From Amaranthus tricolor (lineage: Eukaryota; Streptophyta; Magnoliopsida; Caryophyllales; Amaranthaceae): a stretch of DNA of 64,000 nucleotides. The position numbers and the translations under genes are program-made. Each line of letters begins with the position of its first letter. The first letter of the stretch is position 1. The notes beneath the pieces were generated by a model that was not told the DNA's origin, searched no databases, and worked only from the letters and a program-made list of their open reading frames with translations. The stretch covers positions 16,709,134-16,773,133 of the forward strand of contig NC_080051.1 of NCBI RefSeq assembly GCF_026212465.1. Direction: 5' to 3'. Of the stretch, positions 36,222 through 47,455 are shown in pieces.

Positions 36222-36490
36222 CCAAAATAAGTTTGGCAAATTTTAATTTTCAAAAAAAGCGTCTTCGTATTCGAGTCTACGGTTACAAATTGTTCTAAGT
36301 TACTAATATCAAACAAAAAAAACTTATTTTGTTCACTGTTACAATCGCGAACAAAAAATAGATAATGTCATAACATATAAAACGATAGAAATATAAATCA
36401 AATGTTGTTAACAGTGAATTAACATTTGACCTTAGGTTCAAACACGATGACACTTATTTTAGGAATTAAAATTTCCCAAACCTTATTCTA
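36222..36490. mobile_element. foldback element, copy A
   Basis: The left arm AATAAGTTTGGCAAATTTTA and, in reverse complement, the right arm AATAAGGTTTGGGAAATTTT continue to match inward for ~65 bases, including TCGTATTCGAGTCTACGGT against TCGTGTTTGAACCTAAGGT. The centre carries decayed copies of the family's short palindrome: TTCACTGTTACAATCGCGAA (near 36334) and GTTGTTAACAGTGAA (near 36402). There is no coding content. Confidence 0.6.
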
Positions 36491-36777
36491 GAAATTTGTG
36501 TTTAGCTTTTCTCTTTGTAAGTAAGAAAAATTGAATAAAAGAAGTTATCAAAAAAATCTCAATTAATTTTAATTACCAAAATAATTTTATCCATGTCTGA
36601 GCCTAAGGTCAGGGCTTGTTTGTTGTTATCAACAACAACAAGAGAAAAAAAAATTACTACTACTTTGTTTACTGTTAGTAATAGCAAACAAAAGTAAGAC
36701 AATATCATAACATTTGAAGGGAAAAAAAATAAAACATGTTTCTTCGCTGTTAATAACAGCAAATAAAATAAAAACAA

Positions 36778-37756
36778 TTTCATAGCGTTAAAAAAAGGAT
36801 TGATAAACTACCCATATCAATAAGGTATATTTCCTTTTCTAGGGAACCCATTTGCTAAAAACTCCACATAGGGATGGTCATGGGGCGGGTCTGGCCAGAC
36901 CCGGACCCGGACCCGGACCCTTTTTTTTTTTGGATCCAGACCCGGATCCGGACCCTAAGGGTCCAAAATTTTCAGACCCGGACCCGGACCCTACGGGTCT
37001 GACAGGGTCTAGGGTCCTTAATGGGTCTTATACAAAGCCTCTTTGATTTGTCAAAATTGAACCTTTTTCGAGTTTTTTTGTATTTTTGTAAGCAACTTAT
37101 TATCGTATTACTAATACTTGTTCGAGTCCATGAAATTCAAATACAAAATATATCGTATTACAAAATAATTAGATTATATCCCGTCAACAAAATTGTTTGA
37201 AAAAGTTACCATATCTTGAACATTTCTGAACAAGAAGGATATGAAAATAGAGCAAAGCAGTCAGTGGAAGACCAACACTGTAATCTCAGTAAGAGGAGGC
37301 AACGCAAGGCTTATAAAAGTAAATAATTGAGAATGAGAATGGCCTACTCCCACGCCCATCTATTCATAATATCATAATTCAAAAATATAAAATTTAAAAT
37401 TTAAAAGTTTAGGGTCCGGGTCCGGGTCCGGGTCTTCACCTTAGGACCCGGACCCGGACCCGTCAAAAAAATTTGGATCCAGACCCGAACCCGGATTCGA
37501 CGGGTCTCAAAAATTAAGACCCAGACCCTTATAAAAGGAGCGGGTCCTACAGGGTCCTGGACCCATGACCATCCCTAACTCCACATTTAAACGTGCTTGG
37601 TGGGGAGCAGTTTTAGGATAGGTGACCTCTTGGGAAGTTTTCCTGGCTGCACACGAGTGAGGTCAAAGTGCGCTGAAAAGACTTATGTTGGTCTATGGGG
37701 CCAGTTTACAGTCTCCATGAGTAGTCATCGGCGATCCAAGGGGCCGAGGTGTTACA
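36778..37756 (+). repeat. Cassandra LTR1, interrupted by hAT MITE
   Basis: The left part 36778-36868 and right part 37578-37756 together match LTR2. The 5S-like domain is broken between ACTCCACA and the ACGTGCTTGG (A-box) stretch by the element at 36869-37577. The remaining 5S text includes GTGCTTGGTGGGGAGCAG and AGGATAGGTGACCTCTTGGG. Confidence 0.8.
36869..37577. mobile_element. hAT-type MITE with GACCCG tandem repeats, inside Cassandra LTR1
   Basis: The inverted ends are TAGGGATGGTCATGGG and CCCATGACCATCCCTA, a perfect match. An exact 8-bp target duplication ACTCCACA flanks it (36861-36868 and 37578-37585), the size made by hAT transposases. Near both ends are runs of GACCCGGACCCGGACCC or the complement. 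The interior is AT-rich with no coding capacity. The 64-codon frame through the repeats is an artefact of the 6-base period. Confidence 0.85.
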
Positions 37757-37874
37757 AATGGTATCAGAGCAACCTTGCGACCGTGACTGATTATGTGTTC
37801 AGTGCACCTAGCAGGGGGAAAAGATTCTGAAACTACGGTCCAACGAGGACGTTTTATTCCTAAGTGGGGGTGAG

Positions 37875-38137
37875 TGTCATTTAGTTTAAAAAAAAATTTG
37901 ATAGACTACTCATATCAACAAGTTGCATCTTCTTTTCTAGGGAGCCCATTTACTAAGAACTCCATAGTTAAGCGTGCTTGGTGGGGAGCAATCTTAGGAT
38001 GGCTGACCTTTTGGAAAGTTTTTCTAAATGCGCACGAGTGAGTCCAAAGTGCGTTGAAAAGACTTGCGTTGGTATGTGGAGCCAGTCTACAATCTCCATG
38101 AGTACTCACCGGCGGTCCAAGGGGCCGAGGTGTTACA
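37875..38137 (+). repeat. Cassandra LTR2 with 5S rRNA-like domain
   Basis: Intact LTR starting TGTCATTTAG and ending GGTGTTACA. The 5S-like domain spans about 37940-38025 and includes AAGAACTCCATAGTTAAGCG followed by TGCTTGG (A-box region), AGGATGG (intermediate element) and CTGACCTTTTGGAAAG (C-box region), with several changes from a functional 5S gene. It is a retrotransposon LTR, not a ribosomal RNA gene. Confidence 0.8.
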
Positions 38138-38390
38138 ACATGTTTGGTCACTGATACTAACAAATAACAAAGAATTTTGACTTTTTTAGTAGTTTCTTTG
38201 TTCACTGTTAGTAACAGTGAACAAATACCTGACCTAATCTTTGACATGGAGATGCTTATTTTGAAAATTAAGATCTCTCAAAGCTTATTTTCGGATTTTT
38301 TTTAAATAAGTTTTTTTTTTTCAAATTTTCTATAATTATCTGATTGATCAAAATTCCAACAATCATATTTTAACATTAATCATTTTAAGT

Positions 38391-38756
38391 GGGTGTTTGG
38401 CAATTAGTTGTTGGTTGTTAACTATTGACTTTTTTAGTTGACTTATTTGACCAAGTAAGAATGTTAGCTAATTTTGTTGGTTTTTAAGCTAATCGAAAAA
38501 GTCGGTTATTTGTGGAGATATTTGGTAAATTTAGGTATTAAGTGTTGGTTGTTTGTTAGAGAAACAGTGGGCCAACAAACTAAGAGCCAACAAAAAAAGT
38601 TAATAGAGTAACTTTTTTATTTTGGCACAAAAAAGTCAGCTTTACAACTAGTTTAAAAGCCATTTAACAAATATTTTTTTTTACTATTTGACCAACCAAT
38701 AGCCAAAATCAAAAGCCAACCAAAAAGTCAATATAAAAGCCAACATTCAAACACCC
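38391..38756. mobile_element. hAT-type MITE, GGGTGTTTGGCAATTAG ends
   Basis: Begins GGGTGTTTGGCAATTAG and ends with CAAACACCC, its inverted end. The interior has TTGACCAAGTAAGAAT, AACAGTGGGCCAACAAAC and CAACCAATAGCCAAAATC text shared with the next element and with 7346-7985. It encodes no protein. Confidence 0.65.
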
Positions 38757-38772
38757 TTTGCCTTTTTACTAT

Positions 38773-39103
38773 GGGGTGTTTGGTTATTAGCTTTTTGGTT
38801 GGTTTTTGGCTTTTGGCTTTTTGGTTGGTCAAAGAGCCAAAAAAATTTTTGGTAAATGACTTTTAAAGCAGCAAAGCTGGCTTGTAAGCCAAAATGAAAA
38901 AGCTGCTCCAGCTAACTTTTTTGATTGGATTTTGGCTTGTTGGCCTACTTTTTCTCTAATAAACAACCAATACTCAAATTTACCAAACATCTCTACAAAT
39001 AGCTAGCTTTTTCAGCTAACATAAAAGCGAACAAAAACAACCAACATTTTCAGCTGGTCAAACAAACCAATCAAAAAAGCCAACAACCAATTGTCAAACA
39101 CCC
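38773..39103. mobile_element. hAT-type MITE, second copy adjacent
   Basis: Begins GGGGTGTTTGGTTATTAGC and ends AATTGTCAAACACCC. It lies only 16 bases from the previous copy. The interior includes TTGGTTGGTCAAAGAGCC and CTCCAGCTAACTTTT, as in the other copies, so the two are related insertions in close tandem. Confidence 0.65.
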
Positions 39104-39215
39104 ATATGGCTTTTCATTGTTTGTATAGATTTAGAGTGAGTTGGTAATGCTACGGTAGGTCGGTAGCAATTGATTACAATTTGAATTTTGTAATAATACA
39201 TGAAATTTTTAAAAT

Positions 39216-40280
<1,065 letters not shown>

Positions 40281-40284
40281 ATTG

Positions 40285-40770
40285 TTGCGAAAATTTAAAA
40301 AAAATAAGATTATTTAACAACTTTATTCCAGAAACAAACTTCGTGAAAACTTTATTCCCAAAATAAGTGTCCGTACATCCAAACCTAGGCTTGGGGTAAT
40401 ATCGCTGTTACTAACAGCGAATTAAAAAAAAAAATAAAATAAAAATAAATAAAAATTAGTAAAGCCTTAAGTCACTGTTACTAACAGCGACTTAATGCGT
40501 TTTAAGTTTCTTCTTCGTCATTTCAGTTACTTCTTCATCCCAACCTACGAGATTAAAGAGTTGACCAGTCAACCTTAAAGTTGCTGTTACTAACAACGAC
40601 CTGAGACTTTACTAATTTTTTTTTTATTTCGCTGTTAGTAACAACGACATTACACCAAGCCTAGGTTTGGATGTACGGACGCTTATTTTGGAAATAAAGT
40701 TTTTACGAAGCTTATTTTGGAATAAAGTTGTTAAATAATCTTATTTTTTTTCAAATTTTCTATTGTTGCT
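40285..40770. mobile_element. foldback element, copy C (most complete)
   Basis: Almost the entire 485 bp is an imperfect inverted repeat. The left arm has AATAAGATTATTTAACAACT, TTATTCCCAAAATAAGTGTC, CGTACATCCAAACCTAGGCT; the right arm has the same segments in reverse order and complement. Four copies of the short palindrome occur: CGCTGTTACTAACAGCGA (40405), CACTGTTACTAACAGCGA (40473), TTGCTGTTACTAACAACGA (40583) and CGCTGTTAGTAACAACGA (40632). No coding capacity and no clear target duplication. Confidence 0.65.
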
Positions 40771-40920
40771 GCCCCACTCATTCCTTAAGCGAGCAGGACA
40801 TGTAGATAAATAGTTTTTATTATTTTTCCAAAATGAAAGCAACAACGATAATGTAGAGGTTTTTAATCCCACTATATTTCGGTCGATTATATGAAATAAG
40901 ATAATATCAACAAATCAACA

Positions 40921-41641
40921 AAATATATTACTAAAGAAACAATTTAGGACACGTGTCACACTCTTATTAAAAAATTTTCGCTCATAATCTATCATTGACA
41001 TAGAAATTTTTTGTATTTGACTTTATATATAAGAAAACAATTAACACATTAAAACATGTATTTGTTGATTGACTATAAATATATGTGAATTATTGATACA
41101 CTATATTTCCCTATGTAAACTCATAATTTTTTTTATTCAAAATCATAAAGAAAATTAAAACTTGGTTTATTAAATCGTTATCAAAACTGAAGTGATCTAA
41201 CCAAAATAAGAAAAAAAAAATATCAATTTTCTATTTTCATATACATAATGCTATGTCCTAAGCTCAAAATAAATCAATAAAAAAATACTAATGAAGAAAC
41301 AATTTAGGACACGTCTCACACTCTGTCACTCTCATTAAAAATATTTTCGTCTATTTTCTATCATTGACATGTAAATTTTTTATGCTTGATTTCATATTTA
41401 AGGAAACAATTAACACATTAAAACATGTATATTTGTTGATTGGCAATAAATATATGTGATTTATTGATACACTATATTTCCTTATGTAAACGTATAATTT
41501 TTTTATCTCAAATCATAAAGAAAATTAAAACTTAGTTCATTAAACTTTTATCAAAACTGAAGTGATCCAACCAAAATAAGACAAAAATAAAACATTAATT
41601 TTCTATTTTCATATACACAATCTTATGTCTTAAGCTCAAAA
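40921..41641. repeat. tandem duplication, 360-bp unit, two copies
   Basis: The anchor GAAACAATTTAGGACACGT occurs at 40936 and GAAACAATTTAGGACACGTC at 41296, exactly 360 bases apart. The two units match along their length, e.g. AACAATTAACACATTAAAAC and TCAAAACTGAAGTGATC, with scattered substitutions and small indels. The sequence is AT-rich and non-coding. Confidence 0.8.
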
Positions 41642-41651
41642 ATAATCATAA

Positions 41652-42193
41652 TCATACATTATAATAAAGCTGAAAGAAAATGACAAATGTCACGATAGGA
41701 GTGATTTTGACATTTGGATTAATTTGATTGGAGTAGGTTGTTGACTAAGCAATTTAAATATAGCATGTGATCTTACATTAAATAAGGAAATTCTATAATT
41801 GATTTGCAATAATTTTGTAATTGACACATTAAAATCAATAATTTTGTAATTGATACATTAAAATCTTGAAATAACTGATACATTAAATAAGAAAATTATA
41901 TGATTGATTTGCAAATATTTTGTAATTCATGCATTAAAAATCAGCATTAGTTTTGTAATGTAATATTAATTTGCAATAATGGTAAAGAAAAGTTAGGATT
42001 TTAGATTTTTTGCAGACATAGTATTCAAAATTTATCTTGATTGGATTACATACATGGTTATTTATTAATTAATAATAAAAAAACCATATGAATATGATAA
42101 CGATAATACGAAATTTCATCATTAATTAAAATTTAGATTCTTTATATTAATTTAATATAAAAAAAACGTGCATTGCACGGGTTTATATACTAG
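41652..42193 (+). mobile_element. non-autonomous Helitron
   Basis: The 3' end has a hairpin CGTGCATTGCACG (about 42166-42178) a few bases before a CTAG terminus (42190-42193), which is followed by T. The 5' end starts TC (41652) after an A, with TCATACATTATAATAAAGC text common at plant Helitron starts. Insertion between A and T without target duplication is the Helitron signature. There is no Rep/helicase, so it is non-autonomous. The 5' end is less certain than the 3' end. Confidence 0.7.
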
Positions 42194-43765
42194 TATTTTG
42201 TATAATTCATTTGTTGTGCCATGAGTTATATAACAACCACTCTTTTAACAAAGATTTAGATTGCAAGATCAGAAACAAGATAATGAATATTATTTGGTCA
42301 CATTGTAATATTTTGTTTGAAAAAAAAACTACAACTCAATATTTTTATAATTTAATATAAAACATATACCTCTATATTGGAAGTTAATGGGTGAGCGCCC
42401 CTTAGGGCAATAGTTATATTTGTAAGGTCGTGTAACAATTTGAAATCTTTGACTTCTAGACAAAAAGAGGAGGATCGACTTGTTATTCTTAAAAAGAAAA
42501 AAACTCAAAAGTAAACTAATATGTGATATAATTTTATTAATAAATAGTTAAAACTTAAAAGACATTGTCCACGTGACCAATGCAAAAAGTTTAGGAACAT
42601 GTTTCTCTTAAATGGAAAAGACTATATTATCAACACTTGAATAAACCATCAACAAAATACGTACATAATTTTTGTCATTCTTAATTTTCTCATCTTATAT
42701 TTTCTTAGGCTTATCACGACTTCTCTTTTCATCAACCATAATGTTTATCACCCAGAGTCGTCTTTAAGAATTTTAGAGCCCTAGGCGAAATTATTAAATG
42801 GTGGCCTTACCAAATCAATAGTAGTGAGCATAATACAATAATTGCTAGTATGGTAAAACAAGAATAAGGGAATTCATCAAGTTCATGTCTTTGAATTGCA
42901 AAACGAGTCGGTAACAAACACAAAATTTTATATTAATCCTCTTTTTTAAGGGTGAATTACAATTTAAGTCTCCAATTTGCTTTTTGAGCACATTGAGGTT
43001 TTTTAAAATTTATATTTTATTTTTAATTTATATATATTCAAAATTAATATTTATAAATATACACAATTAGAGATAATAAAATATTAAATTAATGTACCAA
43101 CAAAAGTTCAATAACACAAATGATGTACTAAGAACATTATCAAATTTACATCTTGTACTTGCAATGAAGATGGGAGTGAATTTGTAATCAACATTTCCAT
43201 CACTAACTTTTGTATCAGAAACAAGTCAAATAAATGGTAATATCATATATTTAGCGTCTTTTGCCATAGTCCATAACACAAACCCACCAATCTCACTGCT
43301 ATAATTAATAGGTAATTTTTTAAAACTTTCGCAAGACAAAGCCTATTTCATCTTCACTTTTCCTATAACATAAAAACTTTAAACAATTTGACAAAAAAAA
43401 ATCAATTTAAAAATCCATCATCCCAAGAAAGAAATTCCATAAACTTAAAAAACAAAATTGTATCAAGTTTATATAAGCATTTTATAAAGGAAATTAAGAG
43501 TAGATTGAAACCAAACAAATCGAAAACAATTCAAAATAATCCATATGGGATTGTTAAAACTTACAATTCAAAAAAAGCCCTTTCAAATCTATGCTAATAT
43601 AAAAAAGAGTTAATTTTAATCACAAATGTTACACTTATATTTATTTTTTCTAGCTAAATATATTGAACAAAAAAGCAACAAATATTTATTTTCGTTAATA
43701 TTGAGTAATATATTGTTCATCATAAATATAAAGATATTTTCGGTTATAAATATATATTCACTCCA
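42194..43765. other. AT-rich DNA with a hAT-like left end
   Basis: At about 42753 the text CAGAGTCGTCTTTAAGAATT followed by TTAGAGCCCTAGGCGAA resembles the start of plant hAT elements, but I found no matching right end. No gene is visible; the open frames at 43388-43597 and 43626-43835 have no motif. Confidence 0.35.
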
Positions 43766-43768
43766 ATA

Positions 43769-44020
43769 TAATACCTCTATTCTGAATTACTTGCACCTTT
43801 GGATAGTAACACAAGAATTAAGAAAATCACCTTAAATACACTTGTTTATTTTACCCCTATAGATGGTAGATGAAAGAGTAATTAAGTGATGAGTGAAAAT
43901 AAAGTAGGAGTAAAATAATAAATTATTGACTTGTTTTTTTTTTTTTGGCAAAGATAGAAAGAGTGCAAATATTATAAAATAATCCAAATAAATAAATGCA
44001 TGTATTATGAAACGGAGGAG
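43769..44020. mobile_element. Stowaway-like MITE
   Basis: The left end TACCTCTATTCTGAATTACT and the right end in reverse complement TACCTCCTCCGTTTCATAAT are related inverted ends followed by TGCA on both sides. Flanks end in TA. AT-rich, no coding capacity. Confidence 0.45.
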
Positions 44021-44261
44021 GTATAATGATTTGATTACAAAAAACATCTATCACAATAATCAAATCATTTGATTTATTAAATTTATAAAAAAATAAAGAG
44101 TATTAATTGAATTAAGAAATTACGTACAATTACAATAGCTCTCAATAAAGACCTCTATAAATGTTCGCTAGTAGCACAAGTGGGTTCCTCAAACGCATAG
44201 AACATAGGCGACACTTAGAGTTGGGCATGGTATCTTGAATTTGCCAATAGTTTTAGTTAAA

Positions 44262-44411
44262 GGTGTTTATTTGAGTTATTAGGTTGATTTGAGATTAGGT
44301 ATTTTATGCCTATTTAATATCAAATTTTTACATAATTTAGAAGTTAAATTAAAGTCGAATTCGATTACATAACGGAATAAATATTGAATTGTCGAGTTAT
44401 TGAACTTAAAT
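44262..44411. mobile_element. small MITE, GGTGTTTATTTGAGTTATTAGG type
   Basis: Resembles the left end and interior of the element at 25920-26096 (GGTGTTTATTTGAGTTATTA then GATTTGAGATTAGGTATTTT). The right end near TTGTCGAGTTATTGAACTTA is diverged. Confidence 0.35.
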
Positions 44412-44850
44412 CCTTGTTTGGATGAAGAGAAATGGAGGAAAAATAAAGGAAATGATTTGAAGGGATGAAAATTTCGTTGTTTGGATAGCAAAAACGAAGG
44501 GTAGAGATTTGGAGAGATTAACTATCTTTACTTTATTAACATCCAAATCTCTTCATAATAGGAAAAATTTAAAAGAAAAATAAAATCTTTTCCCCTCCCT
44601 TTTCTTCCTATACAAACAATATAATCTTTTTCGTCTCTTTCCCTTCTCTTCCTTTCCTTCCTCATCCCTGCCTTTCTTTTATCTCTTAATTTTTACCCAC
44701 ATAAATATTCATATTGTTTTAACTTTCAACCATCATGTTCCGGACTGTCCTTAAATTTCCCCTCCTCTCTTCAGCGTAGAGGGTGATTGCGATGGACTTC
44801 AGCTTCCCATAACATTATAGCATCAATACGCAATTTCGCTTGCTACTTCA

Positions 44851-45183
44851 ATGGCTACTCCATCAATTGCCCTACATTCCACTAACTACACTCTGGGTTC
44901 CTGCTTCAGCAGAAAAATCTCAGCTAGGCATGGTAACAAACACCTGTTATGCAAAACCCATTCTTCCCTAAATTTTCTTAGTAGCACGGTGAAAGTCTCA
45001 ATTTTTTCATCTTTTCCATTGAACTCAGCTAAGCTTAGGGGTGCCCATTTGCTTCTACCTGTTAAATGTGTCGTTTTTGAAAACCCCAGTTCAAGCTTTG
45101 AACTTAAAAGTTTGTTTCACAACTTTAGGGACTTATCATTTGATGATGCCAATGATTTATTATCTAATGGTAGAGAAAATTAG
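44851..45183 (+). pseudogene. truncated gene start, putative plastid-targeted protein
   Basis: An open frame of 110 codons starting MATPSIALHSTNYTLGS. The first ~70 residues are rich in Ser, Lys, Arg and hydroxylated residues with few acids, like a plastid transit peptide. The C-terminal part (SFELKSLFHNFRDLSFDDAN followed by DLLSNGREN) looks like a real soluble domain start. The frame then stops, but another frame continues with KLEKAISSTRAK, suggesting a frameshift at about 45175. No further exon is recognisable before the retrotransposon debris starting near 45870. I do not recognise the parent protein. It could be a first exon whose gene was cut off, or a live gene whose later exons I fail to see. 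Confidence 0.4.
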
Positions 45184-45870
45184 AGAAAGCTATCTCAAGT
45201 ACACGAGCAAAGTTAAGTACAAATTCATTTCGTTTATTTACTAGGTATAACTTTTTACTTTTAATACAAAGTGTTAACAAAGTTTGATAGTTCAGAAGGA
45301 TAACATGAGATTCTATTAGTATTTTATCAATCACACACTTTGATGATTGTTTTTGTTAGTAATTGGGGAACTATTTGATCGGTTACATATTTATTATTCA
45401 TCATACTTTGAGTGGTTGTGTGATACTATCTTTCGCATTTCTTCTCTCTTGTCAATTTCATCTAATTATTATGTAATAGGCTAGATGTGTTGCATCTTGA
45501 GATTGCTCATCACACGGCATGTTGGAGAACATGTCATGCAAGGATCTGTACAACTAAGTACCTGACTTGAAGTTGGGAGCCCTCTATTTTCTTATTATCT
45601 TGGTTGCCAGTAAGGTTTGTACTATGCCTAATATGCAGAGAGAGGTTGGATCACATATCAAAGGAGGAACAAGAAGAAAGAAGGCACCACGGTTGAGCTG
45701 GCATTTTCTGGAGCTGACATGGGAAAAAGCTTAAAACAATATCAACCAAGTACAATGCACAAGGTCATAACAAAAAAGAAATAAAATTATGGGTAAGGGG
45801 GAAGAATCTATTAGATTTCAATGAGGTGGCATTTAGGAAAATCTAACATTGTAAATATAGAGGCTAGTTT
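45184..45870. other. spacer between gene start and copia debris
   Basis: No exon could be supported. Donor-like sites occur at 45169 (AATG/GTAGAG) and 45242 (CTAG/GTATAA), but no downstream exon pairs with them. Confidence 0.35.
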
Positions 45871-46789
45871 GTACTGAATGTATGTTGGTGAATATAAAGA
45901 AGTACCTCATGGTATATGGAGCTGGTGTTGCAACCCAGATGGTTGGATCATTCGGACGGAACAATACTTTCATCTCTATAATCTTAAGAAGGAGGAAAAA
46001 GCAGAGGTTGCGTTGGTGAACTTGGATGGCGACGCGTTACTTTGGTTTCAGTTGGAGCACCAATGCTGCCCAATCATATGGTATTTCATATAATCATGAT
46101 AAATTTTGTGAACCTAGCTCATACAAAGAAGCCTATAAAGATCCATAATGGATGGAAGCTATGAATAAATGATTAGATGCTTTAGGTAACACTTGGGTAT
46201 TATGGGTTTGCCTAAAGGAAAAAAAGCTATTGGTAGTAAATGGTTTATAAGGTTAAACAAAAATCAAATGGAGCTTAGAGAGATTTAAAGAAAGACTGGG
46301 TGTTAAGGATATAATCGAAAATAGGGTATAGACTAATGTCTTCAATTAGGTGTGTTAACATTGAACTTGATGTAAATGATGCTCTCTTACATTGAGACTT
46401 GCATGGAAAAGTTAACACGAAAGTTTCAGAAGGTTTACCACATAATCGGATACAAGTATGCTTTGTTGGAAATGTCTCTCAAGCAGGCTTCTAGACAATG
46501 TCATGCTAAATTGTCAGAAGAAATTAATATATGCAATATGTTTAGTTAAAAAAAGGATTATTCTCTATTCTTGAAAAAAAACAACATCAATGTATAGAGG
46601 ATGCTATTATTATTGGTAATAACAATGGGGAAATAACGACCTAAGGAAGTTACATTACTTCCTAGGTATAGAAGTTAGTTACGATGATGATGGAATGGTT
46701 GATTCTGCAAAAATTCACTAATGATCTGTCAAAGACTTGTGAAGTACAACAGTTTAAGAAGGTAGTATTTCCTTCACTTATTAATACTT

Positions 46790-47000
46790 CTTTTGTTCAT
46801 ATTTACTTGCAACATTGTGTTTTAGCATAAGTTTTAAGAAATGTCATTTTTAAGTGTATAATATCTATAATACCCTCAATGAGTAGGTAAAAAGTTGATG
46901 TATGGAGTGTGAATAAAAGTATGTAAAATAGAGAATTATATAGTTGCTTTTTGTCAAAAAAGATAATATTGCAAGTATTGTGAATATCCAAAAGAGGAAG
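46790..47000. mobile_element. Stowaway-like MITE inside the copia pseudogene
   Basis: The left end CTTCTTTTGTTCATATTTAC followed by TTGCAAC and the right end, in reverse complement CTTCCTCTTTTGGATATTCA followed by CAATACTTGCAAC, are inverted repeats. It is ~210 bp, AT-rich and non-coding. Confidence 0.55.
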
Positions 47001-47237
47001 GTGTTGCAAGTAATTTGGAACAGAGAAAACATTAAACTATCTTCTCATGAAGTTGTTTTGTTGCAAGATCCTACTCAATACAAAAGTACAATAGGTGAAC
47101 TTAAACACTAGACTAGAGTTGTCATATGCCATCCGGAATTTGAGACAGTTTATGCAAAAACCTCGAAGTTCAAGCCTTACGACATACGTTGAATTATATT
47201 AAATTGTTCTCCAATATTTTTGTGATTTTCCACTAGG

Positions 47238-47455
47238 GCATGTGTTGCCACTAGAAAATTTGTAACAAGATATCTATTGTTGCTTGGTACTTTACTTATA
47301 TTTTGGAAATTTAGGAAGCAACAGACTATGTCTAAGTCTAGTTCTGCATGTGTTGACACTAGAAAATCTGTAACAAGATATCTATTGTTGCTTGGTACTT
47401 TACCTATATTTTGGAAATCTAGGAAGCAACAGACTACGTCTAAATCTAGTTCTGA
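47238..47455 (+). repeat. 108-bp tandem duplication within copia RNase H
   Basis: GCATGTGTTGCCACTAGAAA at 47238 recurs as GCATGTGTTGACACTAGAAA at 47346. Both units continue through TATCTATTGTTGCTTGGTAC and GGAAGCAACAGACTA to AAATCTAGTTCTG or AAGTCTAGTTCTG. The period of 108 bases equals 36 codons. The units differ at only a few sites. Confidence 0.85.

Larger units (their letters stand above)
36778..38137 (+). mobile_element. Cassandra-type TRIM retrotransposon with 5S rRNA-like LTRs
   Basis: Two direct repeats flank a ~118-base core: LTR1 36778-37756 (interrupted by a 709-bp element) and LTR2 37875-38137. Without the insertion and its duplicated site, LTR1 is 262 bp against 263 bp for LTR2. 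Right after LTR1 is the primer site TGGTATCAGAGC (37759-37770), complementary to initiator tRNA-Met, and before LTR2 the purine tract AAGTGGGGGTGAG (37862-37874). Both LTRs end GAGGTGTTACA. Each contains sequence close to the 3' two thirds of plant 5S rRNA, with the internal Pol III promoter region. This combination defines Cassandra. It encodes no protein and relies on other elements for movement. A clean 5-bp target duplication is not seen. Confidence 0.85.
36545..38310. mobile_element. foldback element, copy B, interrupted by a Cassandra TRIM
   Basis: The left arm (36545-36777) contains GTCTGAGCCTAAGGTCAGG and CTTCGCTGTTAATAACAGC. The right arm (38138-38310) contains a perfect 29-base palindrome at 38197-38225 (14-bp arms around one G; core TTCACTGTTAGTAACAGTGAA) followed by CCTGACCTAA and a TTATTTTGAAAATTAAGATC segment matching the left arm in reverse. 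The two arms are separated by the LTR element at 36778-38137. Together they are one foldback copy split by a later insertion. Confidence 0.6.

Noticed and set aside
36852..37046. Open frame of 64 codons rich in DPDPDP
   Set aside because: It is the translation of GACCCG hexamer repeats inside the hAT MITE, with no independent evidence of coding.
37940..38025. A 5S rRNA gene
   Set aside because: The match covers only part of 5S, is diverged and lies within paired LTRs with PBS and purine tract, so it is a Cassandra LTR and not an rRNA gene.
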